Part shown: positions 10,339 to 19,800 of the stretch, piece after piece | Position numbering within the stretch: position 1 is the stretch's first letter | How the letters are laid out: each line of letters starts with the position of its first letter | NCBI RefSeq assembly: GCF_017826695.1 | Contig: NZ_JAFFZW010000003.1 | Span: 620,001 to 684,000 of the forward strand | Reading direction: 5' to 3' | DNA from: Pseudomonas alliivorans | GTDB taxonomy: Bacteria; Pseudomonadota; Gammaproteobacteria; Pseudomonadales; Pseudomonadaceae | Length of the DNA stretch: 64,000 nt | The notes under the pieces: model-generated | Told to the model about the DNA's origin: nothing | Seen by the model: the letters and a program-made list of their open reading frames with translations, nothing else | Database searches by the model: none | Translations under genes and position numbers: made by a program

Positions 10339-11493
10339 TCATAATGTTTTCAAAAGCCGCTCAAGTGTTTGATGCTCCCAGGCGCTGAGCAGTGCAACTG
10401 GATCAGTGCCAAATCGATCCCCGGAATCAAACGACCAGCGCTGCCCATCTGGACTTACGCCTTGCACACAATAGTCGAGCTGATCGCAGTCGTTGTAGAG
10501 CGATATCCGCCAACCCTCGATGCTGACGTGGAAGTGGCCGGCATAAACCTCGTCCCACGATTCATGCCCTACCTTACTCATGACACATCGACCGAAAATC
10601 GCCTCCCTCAGTACCTGGGATACCTCTCTTGCGGAGAGCTCAGCCGCCGTGTTTCCGATAACGATATCTGCCTGGGATGAACAAGCTGCCGCTCTGGCCT
10701 CTTTCAGCCTTTGCTCAGCGTACATAGCCGGGTCATCAGCTGTCAGCGGATAGCCTGCGGCTGATAGGGCGTCGGCGCGTGCTTCAATCAGCAGATGCTC
10801 AGGATTGCGCGCGGGTTGGTAGGTTCTCCCTGGTATGTATCCAGGCTCGGTCATTAGAGGCGCATCAGGAACTGACGGGCTCACTATCCAATCGGCTTCG
10901 CATGGATGCTTGGTTAGCTTGTAGCCGCAGCAGTTAGGCACGTGATTCGCGATCTCATACTCACGCCAGTTCGCCATAATCTGGCGATCTATTACCTGCG
11001 GCTTACGCTCGATCAGCCATGCGATGGCATTGATAACCTGCCCATGAGAAAACACCGCTATATCCTGAGCAGGATGCTCTGCAAGTCTATCTAGGAATGA
11101 CTGAGCTCGATGAATGAAGTCCCGGAACGACTCGGCGCCTGCACCATCCACGTACGTAGGATCTGACCTCGACCAATATGCATCGACCCAAGCGCGGCGT
11201 TGGTCGACAGTGGTGTTTGCGCATCTGGCAGGCTCAAGGTAAGTGAATTCCTGGATGGGCCAAGTCTCAACAGGAACACCGGGAAAGGCCGCCACGGTGG
11301 CCATAGCAGTTCCCTGCGCTCGGGCAAACGGCGAGGCAATGATTAGATCCGGCGCACGCGTAAACGACATGGCAGCCAAACGCGCTTGCTTCAAGCCCTT
11401 CGGCGTGAGGGGAATCGTGGCGTGATCCGCGCTGGCTGCACCGGCGTTAGCGGCACTTTCCCCGTGGCGAACTAATCGGACATGTTTTATCAA
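10339..11493 (-). CDS. Histidine phosphatase-superfamily protein with extra C-terminal domain
   Basis: 384 residues. The N-terminal half (1-190) is a phosphoglycerate-mutase-like phosphatase: VRHGESAANAG (first catalytic His), ASPFARAQGTA, EFTYLE and VFSHGQVINAIAWL (second catalytic His), all intact. A linker leads to a separate C-terminal domain (about 285-384: LSAREVSQVLREAIFGR, YAGHFHVSIEGWRISLYNDCDQLDYC, PVALLSAWEHQTLERLLKTL). This domain resembles a small Pseudomonas domain of unknown function, possibly DUF7693. The substrate cannot be told. The gene is divergent from the exonuclease gene and lies beside repeat copy A. Confidence 0.8.
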   Translation of the reverse strand: MIKHVRLVRHGESAANAGAASADHATIPLTPKGLKQARLAAMSFTRAPDLIIASPFARAQGTAMATVAAFPGVPVETWPIQEFTYLEPARCANTTVDQRRAWVDAYWSRSDPTYVDGAGAESFRDFIHRAQSFLDRLAEHPAQDIAVFSHGQVINAIAWLIERKPQVIDRQIMANWREYEIANHVPNCCGYKLTKHPCEADWIVSPSVPDAPLMTEPGYIPGRTYQPARNPEHLLIEARADALSAAGYPLTADDPAMYAEQRLKEARAAACSSQADIVIGNTAAELSAREVSQVLREAIFGRCVMSKVGHESWDEVYAGHFHVSIEGWRISLYNDCDQLDYCVQGVSPDGQRWSFDSGDRFGTDPVALLSAWEHQTLERLLKTL

Positions 11494-11595
11494 TCAGACA
11501 CTCACTCATCCAACCGTCTCTCTCATTTCGCTAAGATACACACAGCCATACACCCTAGTCATGGCCCAGGTTGAGACGTCGCATGTGGTAACGGA

Positions 11596-12093
11596 ATGAA
11601 GCTTTTTTTGGACTCTGAGTTCAGTCAGCTAAACGCGAGCACGAAGCTGATCTCGCTGGCATTGGTTTCGGAACGTGGCCACGAGTTTTACGTGGAGCTA
11701 ACGGATACCTACCAGGTCGCGGATTGCAGTGACTTCGTAATCAAAAACGTCCTGCCGCAATTGGCTTTGGCCCGCTATGGGATGAGCCTCGTGGAGGCTC
11801 AAGCTGCACTGGGGATTTTCCTAACAGGCATCGAGGGCCCGCTGGAGGTGTGCTCGGATGCCCCAGATTGGGATTGGGAATTCTTCTGTCAGCTGGCCTA
11901 TGTTGATAACCGATGGCCAAGCCATGTGGCGAACAGGCCCACCAACCTAATTCGCCTGTTCAGAAATTTTGAAGCCAGCGATATCGCAGAAGTAGTGCTT
12001 CCCGAGCTTCCTCATCATGCTTTGCTGGATGCACGGCTCCTTAATGAGCTGTACCAGCAAATCTCAGCGGCTTCCAGGCTGATTGGAGATTGA
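11596..12093 (+). CDS. DEDD-family 3'-5' exonuclease-like protein
   Basis: 165 residues. It starts MKLFLDSEFSQL, where DSE supplies the first two metal-binding acids of a DEDD exonuclease. SDAPDWDWEFF fits the third motif, and HHALLDARLLNELY supplies the final D with a preceding His. This matches the Rv2179c-like single-domain 3'-5' exoribonucleases. Its substrate is unknown. It is cotranscribed with the next gene and divergent from the phosphatase fusion. Confidence 0.75.
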   Translation: MKLFLDSEFSQLNASTKLISLALVSERGHEFYVELTDTYQVADCSDFVIKNVLPQLALARYGMSLVEAQAALGIFLTGIEGPLEVCSDAPDWDWEFFCQLAYVDNRWPSHVANRPTNLIRLFRNFEASDIAEVVLPELPHHALLDARLLNELYQQISAASRLIGD

Positions 12094-12098
12094 TTGCG

Positions 12099-12500
12099 AT
12101 GAATCATGATGAAGAGCTTCGACATCTAGAGAAAGCTAGGCGCAAGGCCCTGTGGGCTCTTGCCCCCTTATCGCCAGGAGACACTCAGGCGCTTGAAGTC
12201 CTTCATGTCCTCGAAAATGTCGAGTTGCGCGAGGCACATCTCATTTCAAGCCCGGAATCCGTACTTACTGCAGAGCAGCTCCGAAGTGTGATACCTACCG
12301 AGCCCCATCCGATAGGATGCCGCATCGTCCGTGAGGTGAGCATCCCGCAACCTTGGCGAGAGCGTTTCCTCCAAGCCAGCATTGGGTCAACCAGAGTTCC
12401 TGATGGCCCTTATGCTGCAGACTGGTATAAATTCCTGTCCACGTGGGAGGCTGATATGCTGCATCTGAAAGAGCATCGAGCCGCGCAGGCTGTACGATAG
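12099..12500 (+). CDS. Hypothetical protein
   Basis: About 133 residues from the ATG at 12099, which has GGAG at 12085-12088; a TTG at 12090 is the alternative. The start is 6 nt after the exonuclease stop, so the two are probably cotranslated. It is soluble and mostly helical, with a distinct C-terminal block IPQPWRERFLQASIGSTR...ADWYKFLSTWEADM. I do not recognise the family and assign no function. Confidence 0.65.
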   Translation: MNHDEELRHLEKARRKALWALAPLSPGDTQALEVLHVLENVELREAHLISSPESVLTAEQLRSVIPTEPHPIGCRIVREVSIPQPWRERFLQASIGSTRVPDGPYAADWYKFLSTWEADMLHLKEHRAAQAVR

Positions 12501-12545
12501 GAGCTAGACCTCGGGTTGTGAGATGAAAGCTGCGGGAGGGCAAGC

Positions 12546-12630
12546 GGAGCGCGCCGGCGTGTAGGATGGAAGCCCGAAGGGCCGAGGCGCAGACTCGGTT
12601 AACGACAGCCTTTCCCGAAGGGCACGCACC
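12546..12630 (+). repeat. Dispersed repeat, copy B
   Basis: GGATGGAAGCCCGAAGGGCC, then ACTCGGTTAACGACAGCC and CCCGAAGGGCACGCACC. It is in the same orientation as copy A (10222-10326) and contains short GCCC-GAA-GGGC hairpins. The two copies bracket the phosphatase/exonuclease/hypothetical cassette. Confidence 0.65.
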
Positions 12631-12680
12631 AACCTACATGATGGCTGTGAGGCCAACGACTAGACCAACTGGTGAACTCG

Positions 12681-12890
12681 ATGGGTATAACGGACGATGA
12701 CGACACAGTGTATTGCGATGTCCAGATGCCCCTAGCTCAGGGCCATGAGCTGTTGCGGCTGATCACGACATTAAGGGAGTCGAACGCTCATCCGAGGCTC
12801 GAAAGAGTGTTTGAGCGCATGCAGTACGAACTCAGCACGTCCATCGACATCATCGAAAATCCGCCCTCCTGGGGCCCATGGTGCCGGTGA
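12681..12890 (+). CDS. Small hypothetical protein
   Basis: 69 residues from the ATG at 12681 (a GTG at 12672 is also in frame). The sequence is acidic at the start (MGITDDDDTVYCDVQ) and helical through ELLRLITTLRESN...RVFERMQYEL. No signal peptide, membrane segment or known motif is visible. The ribosome-binding site is weak, and the gene could be spurious. Confidence 0.4.
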   Translation: MGITDDDDTVYCDVQMPLAQGHELLRLITTLRESNAHPRLERVFERMQYELSTSIDIIENPPSWGPWCR

Positions 12891-12899
12891 ACCACCGGC
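12883..12899. terminator. Convergent hairpin
   Basis: A perfect 7-bp stem GCCGGTG / CACCGGC with a 3-nt loop lies between the convergent 69-aa and 185-aa genes. No T tract is present. Confidence 0.35.
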
Positions 12900-12904
12900 G
12901 ACTA

Positions 12905-13462
12905 TTAGAGTTCCGCATCCCAGGCGTCCATGGCCTCTCCCACAGTCGCGCACCAGTGGAGTTCACCAAGCTGTAGGGCATTCGCGATTTGGTTGTTGGT
13001 ATTGCCGTCGACCCATGCTGGGAGACTCTCCTGACCACCAGAGAAGAGACTAGCCGTCGCGACAGAGTATCGACCGGTATGCGTGGACTGAAGGCACACG
13101 TAGCGCACTGCAGAGCCACCAACGAGTCGACGCCAAGCCACCACTTCAATACAATCCAAGGCGTTCGCTGAGGGCTTCACGACGGGACTTGCTTCCTGCT
13201 CCACCTCTCGGTCTGCCGACACATTTAACGGCCTGTCAGCCGCCCCAGGTTTGTGAACGAGATGCTTGAGCTGCTCACGTGAGGCGACGATCTGGTCGCG
13301 AATCTCTTCGGGGTCGATAGACATGCCACCCCGGTCAGTAACCGAGAGGGTCTTCAAGGAGTTCGCCGCCCGAATGAACTCGCGTTCACGCGCCTTTTCA
13401 CGCTCGGGGCGGCGGTCGGGGCTGATGAGGTTCCAAAGGCTTGTTAGCAACTTCAATGACAT
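12905..13462 (-). CDS. Hypothetical protein
   Basis: 185 residues from the ATG at 13462; a TTG at 13507 would add 15. The N-terminus is charged (RRPEREKAREREFIRAAN), with a central stretch EIRDQIVASREQLKHLV. The C-terminal domain (about 105-185) has conserved-looking aromatic and Trp residues (VVAWRRLVGG, LPAWVDGNTNNQIANAL, AMDAWDAEL). I do not recognise it. It follows the recombinase/helicase operon on the same strand, separated by a hairpin, so it may be separately expressed island cargo. Confidence 0.6.
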   Translation of the reverse strand: MSLKLLTSLWNLISPDRRPEREKAREREFIRAANSLKTLSVTDRGGMSIDPEEIRDQIVASREQLKHLVHKPGAADRPLNVSADREVEQEASPVVKPSANALDCIEVVAWRRLVGGSAVRYVCLQSTHTGRYSVATASLFSGGQESLPAWVDGNTNNQIANALQLGELHWCATVGEAMDAWDAEL

Positions 13463-13530
13463 TCTCCTACCTTGAGGCCATTGGGCGCGGATCCTGCGAT
13501 CATACAAGGAGGGTAAGGTGCCTGAAGATA

Positions 13531-13556
13531 AGCCCTGCCCATAATATTGCAGGGCT
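13531..13556 (-). terminator. Hairpin after the recombinase/helicase operon
   Basis: A perfect 8-bp inverted repeat (AGCCCTGC / GCAGGGCT, 10-nt AT-rich loop) lies 18 nt past the helicase stop. No clear T tract follows. Confidence 0.45.
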
Positions 13557-13573
13557 ACCCAGCGATTTTTGAT

Positions 13574-15739
13574 TCAAACCGAGAAACCTACACACAGGGT
13601 GTCGCTGCGGTTTGGGCGAGCCACACCCTGCTGCATGATGTCCTGGGTGCTGAGGATCAAGGCCAGCCGCTTAGATCGTGAGACGGCTGTGTACAGCATG
13701 CTTCGTTCCACAAATTCGCTTTGACTCAGAGTGCACAGGATGGACGTCTCGTACTCGCTGCCTTGCGCCTTATGAATGGATATGGCGTAGGCAAGCTTCA
13801 TCCCCAGCACGAACAAGTCAATCCTGGACAGGGTGACTTCGATCCCATTGAAGAGAAATGCACCATAAATCTGACCATCGATTGACGTAACGCCAGTCAT
13901 GATCCCGGTATTGCCGTTGAACAGATTATGCTCATAGCTATTCTGCGTGACGATGACGGGGTCGTTAACGCGCAGCCAGTATTTGCCCATCCAGATGCCT
14001 TGCGTCTCGTCGGTGTGCTGGAGGGCGGTTTGCAGGTGGTTGTTTATCTTGTGCCCGGAATCCGGCATGCGATCAGACATGTGTGGCGTCAGAATCTGAG
14101 CGTCAGGGATGATCTGCTTGATCTTCGCGAGGTGTGTCAGCATGTCCTTCGTGTTTGTGCACGGGATCAGATAAACCCCATCGCGCTCGCCATTCCAGAA
14201 TGGCAAGGTGTCCAGATGACCAGATCTAATCTTCATTGAGATGTTCTGAAGGTGACTGTTGTCGATAGACCTGTGAACCTTGATCAGGTGGGTCGACGGT
14301 ATCGCCTTCGATTTGGCCAGAGCATGGAAGAAGATTCCATACCCTACCGGTGACAGCTGACCGGTATCGCCTACGAGCAAGAGAGACAGTTCCTTCTTAG
14401 CGAAGGCATTCAGCAGTTTCAGCATCAAGGCGACGTCTACCATGCTGGATTCGTCAATGATTACGAGGGGGTCGCCACCAGTATTGAGCCCCGAGCTTGC
14501 ACTACTAATTTTTATCAAGAAGCTGTGGATTGTGTAGGTGTCTCGGCCAACAGACTCCTTGGCACGCTCCTTGGCTTTTCCGCTCAATGCTAGGACATGC
14601 ACAGGGCGGTGCCGAGAGGCTATATCCACGATGGCTTTCAGCACGGTTGTCTTGCCCGTACCGCCAAATCCAGTCAGCGTGCTGATGCGATTAGTAAGTG
14701 CCATCAGCACTGCATTTTTCTGGTCTCGGGTGAGTGGGTATCCAGACGCGCTCTCGCTATGTGCGCAGCGATCTTCAATCGCTTGCTCCAGTTCCTGCGG
14801 AGAACCGTGAAGCAATGAGGCCTGAGCGGACAGTAGAGTAGCGACTCGCTGCTCAAGTTTACTTTCGATAAGGGCCGCGCCCAGTGGCTGGATAAGGGTC
14901 GTCCCTTGATGCTTCTTGACGCACACAGCACGCCTTTGTAAGGCACAGTCGATAGCTTGGTCTACCAGTCTGGCGGATGGAAGCTTCTGCATCAGGGCGG
15001 TTTTTAGTTCTTCGATTCGGTATGCCGTATGACCCTGATCCAGGCGCACATACAGAAAGTTCTCCACAAGGCCGGCCAGCCTGCGTGGGTCATCACGAGG
15101 TATGCCTAGCTTGGCTGCGGCGGCGTCTACGATTTTCCATATGTTCGGGTGGATGCCTTGAAACGCAACGAGGCTGTACGGGTTGAGCTTCAGACGCTCT
15201 ACCGTATTGGTCTGGCAAACCTTGAGAATGCTTTTGGCGAGCCCAGGGTCGAAGTCGTGCTCCATGAGAAATTCAATCGTTGAAATTTCATCCTGCAGCG
15301 TCCTCCAGGCATCCACGATCTTTTGGGCGAGATCAGGGTTAATCAATTCCGCCAGGTGGGTGACTCTGCCTGCAGTCAATGCCTGAGCAAGGTGTTCTGC
15401 GCCGAACGCCTTGACCAGTTTCGAGACTTTCGCTTTGCCAAAAGACAGCCCGCGAAATGCAGGATGCTTTACCAGCAATCGTTCCACATACGCCGCTATG
15501 GGCAGGTTTACGATATGGCAGCTCTCGATCAGAACGAAATCCCTGAATTGATCATGCCCTGTGATCGAGCCTTTGAACTGCCAGCATTCGCCGGGTTGAG
15601 GAATGCGGGTGATGATTTTATAACTGGCTCTGCAGGTGTAAATTTTGTTTTGGCCAATGATGCGCCCGGAGAAGACTGCACCACCGAAACTGCCAGGCTT
15701 CACCGAGCTCACCTGGATCACGCTCGACAGATTGCTCAT
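13574..15739 (-). CDS. RecD-like superfamily 1 DNA helicase
   Basis: 721 residues. The N-terminal half contains helix-hairpin-helix-like repeats, as in RecD2/TraA-type enzymes. The helicase core has Walker A GFGGTGKTT (about 353), Walker B VIIDESSMVD (about 425), GDTGQLSPV (about 457), SIHKAQGSEYE (about 653) and YTAVSRSK (about 683). All SF1B motifs look intact. It overlaps the preceding gene by 4 nt, so it is an integral part of the recombinase operon. A role in processing the excised or transferred element is inferred. Confidence 0.85.
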   Translation of the reverse strand: MSNLSSVIQVSSVKPGSFGGAVFSGRIIGQNKIYTCRASYKIITRIPQPGECWQFKGSITGHDQFRDFVLIESCHIVNLPIAAYVERLLVKHPAFRGLSFGKAKVSKLVKAFGAEHLAQALTAGRVTHLAELINPDLAQKIVDAWRTLQDEISTIEFLMEHDFDPGLAKSILKVCQTNTVERLKLNPYSLVAFQGIHPNIWKIVDAAAAKLGIPRDDPRRLAGLVENFLYVRLDQGHTAYRIEELKTALMQKLPSARLVDQAIDCALQRRAVCVKKHQGTTLIQPLGAALIESKLEQRVATLLSAQASLLHGSPQELEQAIEDRCAHSESASGYPLTRDQKNAVLMALTNRISTLTGFGGTGKTTVLKAIVDIASRHRPVHVLALSGKAKERAKESVGRDTYTIHSFLIKISSASSGLNTGGDPLVIIDESSMVDVALMLKLLNAFAKKELSLLLVGDTGQLSPVGYGIFFHALAKSKAIPSTHLIKVHRSIDNSHLQNISMKIRSGHLDTLPFWNGERDGVYLIPCTNTKDMLTHLAKIKQIIPDAQILTPHMSDRMPDSGHKINNHLQTALQHTDETQGIWMGKYWLRVNDPVIVTQNSYEHNLFNGNTGIMTGVTSIDGQIYGAFLFNGIEVTLSRIDLFVLGMKLAYAISIHKAQGSEYETSILCTLSQSEFVERSMLYTAVSRSKRLALILSTQDIMQQGVARPNRSDTLCVGFSV

Positions 15740-16209
15740 AGGATGAATGACCGCCCGGAGTCGATCATCAAATCCTGCTGGCTACTGATTTCCTGTGCAG
15801 ATGTCCGAAGCAACCGTAGCTCGGCAGATAGTCGCTCAACTTGCTCGCGCAGCAGTTCGTTTTCCTTCGACTTTTGCTCAAGCATTACTCGCAAGCGATT
15901 GGCTTCGCGACTTTTCGAATCCGCCATATCAACCGCCAAAGACTCGGGGTCTTTGGCCGCGACAAACTCACTGCCTATGCGGCGAATATCCTTCGCGATG
16001 ACCTGTTCTAGGGTCTGGCCCTGGGGGCAAAAAACCTTCTTGGCGCTTTCAGAAAACCACTGCCTACGATTACCACATTCATCAGCGATTTTGCTGAAGT
16101 TGACGGCGCCAAACTGGTTCACAGGAAATTTTTTCCCAGCCTGTTCCAGCTGCAGCACGTAGTCCCTGTAGCGGTCGTACGGAGAGCGCTTTTGATCACT
16201 GATCGCCAT
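15736..16209 (-). CDS. Small helix-turn-helix/coiled-coil protein of the recombinase operon
   Basis: 157 residues. The N-terminal part (RYRDYVLQLEQ, VNFSKIADECGNRRQWFSESAK) looks like a small DNA-binding helical domain. Residues 95-150 form a coiled coil (ANRLRVMLEQKSKENELLREQVERLSAELRLL). It overlaps its upstream neighbour by 14 nt and the helicase gene by 4 nt. It resembles the VPA1267-type accessory protein described beside gamma-mobile-trio genes, but this is recalled, not searched. Confidence 0.65.
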   Translation of the reverse strand: MAISDQKRSPYDRYRDYVLQLEQAGKKFPVNQFGAVNFSKIADECGNRRQWFSESAKKVFCPQGQTLEQVIAKDIRRIGSEFVAAKDPESLAVDMADSKSREANRLRVMLEQKSKENELLREQVERLSAELRLLRTSAQEISSQQDLMIDSGRSFIL

Positions 16210-16864
16210 TTTTGCTTTCCTTGGCTTTCATCCAAAGGACGAAAGGTTCGGCAATCTCTTTGGGGACAAGCCCTTCAGCAGGTTCAAGATCATCAAACGT
16301 GCAGGTGATTTTTCCGGCCCTCAAGTCAACATCGAACATTCCGTCGCTCGCGTTGAGCACCAGCATAAGGGCACGGCAGGTCTTATCAAACTTCGCCATG
16401 AAGGCCTGATCGCTTTGCTTTGAATCCGGAATGGGGGCCAGGGTGGCCCCATGAATACGAAGCGCTGATTTGAGAGCGTCGATCTCTTTCTTAAGCCTTT
16501 CTGTCTCTGCTTGGAGCCCATCTGCCCTTTGCGCAGCCAGCTTCCCCACTAGCTTGTTCTTCGTGGACTCCATGTTGCCGGCGGAGTCCCAGTACCTATG
16601 GAACAGTGGGCCGATCAGTGCCCAATAATCGGTGCTTTGAACGAGTGTGCGATAGCCGATCTTCTTTTCGTTTACGGGCAGATCGGCGTTGTAAAGCTCT
16701 GCACAAAACCTGGAAAAAGGGGTAATGCCGTCAAAGGATGTTTTCCCTACGAACGATTTCAGTCTCGGGACAACTTCATCCTTTATCCGGCAGATCCTGA
16801 ACTCGCGATTCCTCTTTTGGGAGCCTGCAAAGCGATTTTGGCCAGGTTTTGCGCCCTTGCTCAT
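16196..16864 (-). CDS. Accessory protein in the GmtX position
   Basis: 222 residues with a basic N-terminus (MSKGAKPGQNRFAGSQKRNREF), a possible helix-turn-helix (ITPFSRFCAELYNADLPVNEKKIGYRTL) and a coiled coil around 118-140 (AERLKKEIDALKSAL-type heptads). It overlaps the large recombinase gene by 4 nt. Small DNA-binding/coiled-coil partners of paired tyrosine recombinases occur in Tn554-type (TnpC) and GMT-type (GmtX) modules. It occupies the GmtX position, but similarity is not certain. Confidence 0.6.
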   Translation of the reverse strand: MSKGAKPGQNRFAGSQKRNREFRICRIKDEVVPRLKSFVGKTSFDGITPFSRFCAELYNADLPVNEKKIGYRTLVQSTDYWALIGPLFHRYWDSAGNMESTKNKLVGKLAAQRADGLQAETERLKKEIDALKSALRIHGATLAPIPDSKQSDQAFMAKFDKTCRALMLVLNASDGMFDVDLRAGKITCTFDDLEPAEGLVPKEIAEPFVLWMKAKESKNGDQ

Positions 16865-19800
16865 GCTGTGACACTCCCAGGGCTCGAAATTAGCTTCAGA
16901 ATCGAATCAGGGCGATTCAGAGCCATGGGCTTGGACATTGCATCGCTCAGGTCATGCAGCGAAATGCCGAGGACTTCACAGGCAGATCGAATCAGCCCCC
17001 TGAATTCATCGATCAGCGTAAATCCAGTAGGTGCTTCTTCCAGCATGCGGTTGAAGTCTCCGGTAAACGCTAGAAGCTTGTTCCTGGCAACCTTGAGCTG
17101 TTGGTTCAGCTGTGGAGTGAAATACTCTGCATGTGACTTAGCTTCCGCAGTACGGGCGATCAGATTGGAAAGCGAGTGCTCTTTCAGCTCCAGGCGCTCC
17201 AGATGTTCTGACACGATTTCAGGCTTCTCTACCAAGAAGCTTTCACGCGTTTTAATCTCGCTATACATCTGTTCGAGACAGTGGGCGGTTACGCTCCAAG
17301 AGATGATCTCGGTAGCCAGGAATTTGCGACGGCTGGCTTTCTGTACAAGGCTTTCTACCGATGCACCATTCCTTTTGGCCTCCGCGATGTACGCCTCTAG
17401 CTCGCTGCATTCATCAGTCAAGGCTCGGATATGGCCGTGAATCCTGGGCAGGTGGTCGACAGTTTTGACTGAGTAGTAGCAACCACCGCATGGCGTACTC
17501 AGTCCTGGGATGGCACCCAGGTCTTTCACAACGTCCGCTGGACAGTGATTGCCGAACGGACAGATGTGAGTAGGCATGAAAGCCAGCGAGTCAATTGGGC
17601 GCTGTTTTGCGGCCCTGACGCCAGACAGGACATCGTCTTTCATCTCACGGTCAAAGGAAATGGCACCGAAATCAATCAGAGACTTGTCCTTGTCTCGTCG
17701 GAAAGCCTGCTGGAGCTTTGAGGAAATATCTTCGGCTTTGATATTGGACATTGCTGGACGATCAATGAGCCAACCCTGCTCGACACTCATCTTCTGATAC
17801 TGAGCTACCGATTTAAGGTAGGCAGGGTCGACTTTCGCGTAATACATAACGTGTTCTTCAGTGGCTTGCCCCGTGATGAATGCGCCAATGATATGTGGCG
17901 GCAATACCCTGATGTACTCGGACACCACTGAAACCCGACAAGAGTGCGGAGTATGCTCGATGAGCTTACAGGCCTGCGCTTCGAGCTTCAGTGCCGCCAG
18001 GTAGTCGACAGGCTCATCAATTGAGTCCAGGTCGCCCACAGCTTCTGGCATAGCGTTCGTAGTATTGATCCCCAGCTGGAATCGGCAGAACAAATCAAAA
18101 GAATAGACGAGCCTCTTGAAGTATTTGCCGTAAGCTTCTCCTGTCAGTACACCAGGAGTTTCGCCCTTAGGAAACAGGGAGGTGATCTTTCCAAATGGGC
18201 TCTCTTCATGGTAGTCGTACCACACCGGGACATCCATTGCCGGATCGTTGAACCATTTAATCATGGCCTTTTGTCGATCTAGAACATCAATTACACTTCT
18301 CGAAACAGTGGAGTCCCAAGGGCCATTTGCCTTGTCTGTATTGATCCGCAACTTACAAAGAGGAGGTAGCGGTCTAGATCGATCAATGTGCATGTCATAG
18401 GTGAGCCTTTCCAGCCACCGAATATGTATGCTTCGAACGCCGGTTTCCAGCGCGATGATATTGTGACGAATGTAGTTCAGCTGAGGATAGAAAACCCATT
18501 CCCCTTTCCTTTCGACACTGTGTTCTATGATAGGCACTACGAACCGAGGCAGAAGGTGTAGAGCTTCATATTTCATCGGACGGTTAGTGTCTGACTTTGG
18601 CTGACTAGCATCAAAGTCTGGGTTGCGATAAAAAACAACCGGTACATATCCAAGCTTTTCGGTCTGGACAACTTTTTGGGCTTCGTTCCAGTTCTTCGTC
18701 GGGATATCTGCTCTAAATTTTTTGTCGTACAGATTTATCTGTTCCTCATAAACCCTGTCGGCAAGGTGTGTTGTGAAAGATTCGACTGCGTAACAGTATT
18801 GAAGCAGAATGGGGAAATGCTCGGACTCGAAAGCTGGCTTGTTGGTGCCAGAGCTTCTGCTTACGATTGGATAATCAATGTCAGAAATTGGATTGACGAA
18901 TCCAGCCAGCTCATCATCTGCGCTAGAGTTAACTGTCAGGTAGTCAAACAAGGCCTCGATATGGTAGAGGGACTTTTGAATGGCTGAGCCCGAGCGTCCC
19001 TTGCGAAGATAACTGAGTAATCCAACGTAGCCGTCTCCTTCCAGGTGAGTGCGATTGAGATCTTGCGGCCCAGGTGGAGGCAGGCCAGTTTTTTCAGGAT
19101 ATTCACTAAATAGGTAGGTGTTTAAGACCGTGAAGCTGCTTTCGTAGTGTCTAAACGTCTTCATTCCCCTGGATTTTTGCAGTTGAATAAACTTGCCTTG
19201 ATATTTCAGCCAGAGGTCGACACTTTTTTGGTGTTCAGCAGGGAAACTGAATTCACCAGATCTTAAAGCCTTTGTACTGGCCCTCAGATCATTTTTGGGA
19301 AGGGAGGTGGTTTGCTGGCACCTTTCAGGGTATAGCTTCTGCACGTAGCTCAGGAATGCCCCAGGTGCAATTGGATACATGAACCAGCTAACTTCGCCAC
19401 GGCGTGTCTTAGTTAAATGATCAACAACGTCGGATATGTCTTTCGGGTTGATGTCCTCAATCCGGTGCCAATCGGTGGCACGAATCATACGCCAAGCATA
19501 CCACTCAAAATTTTTAATGGCACTGGGTTTCATTACAGTGGTTATATCAAGAATGTTCTCGTACGTGATATGAGGAACGAAAGGCTTGCTGACTAGAGCG
19601 AGAACTTCGGTGTAATCAGCTGCAGCAAATTCGAAATGCTTCTTTTTAGTTTGGTGACCGCCAGTAGGCTTCTTGGTATCTAAAGGAAGAAGTACGGCTT
19701 TTTCCTGCCAGAGAAAATGCAAAATCAATATTGAATCTTTAGCAAGCCTTTCCAGTGAAGACTTGTTAATCCAGTCGTGTGCGGTCTTTGGAATCACCTG

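Noticed and set aside
10105..10344. 79-codon frame between cusF and the phosphatase gene
   Set aside because: It runs through repeat copy A and its product is low-complexity and basic; no support as a gene.
15323..16162. 279-codon plus-strand frame opposite the helicase and its neighbour
   Set aside because: It spans two overlapping real genes on the minus strand and contains no domain.
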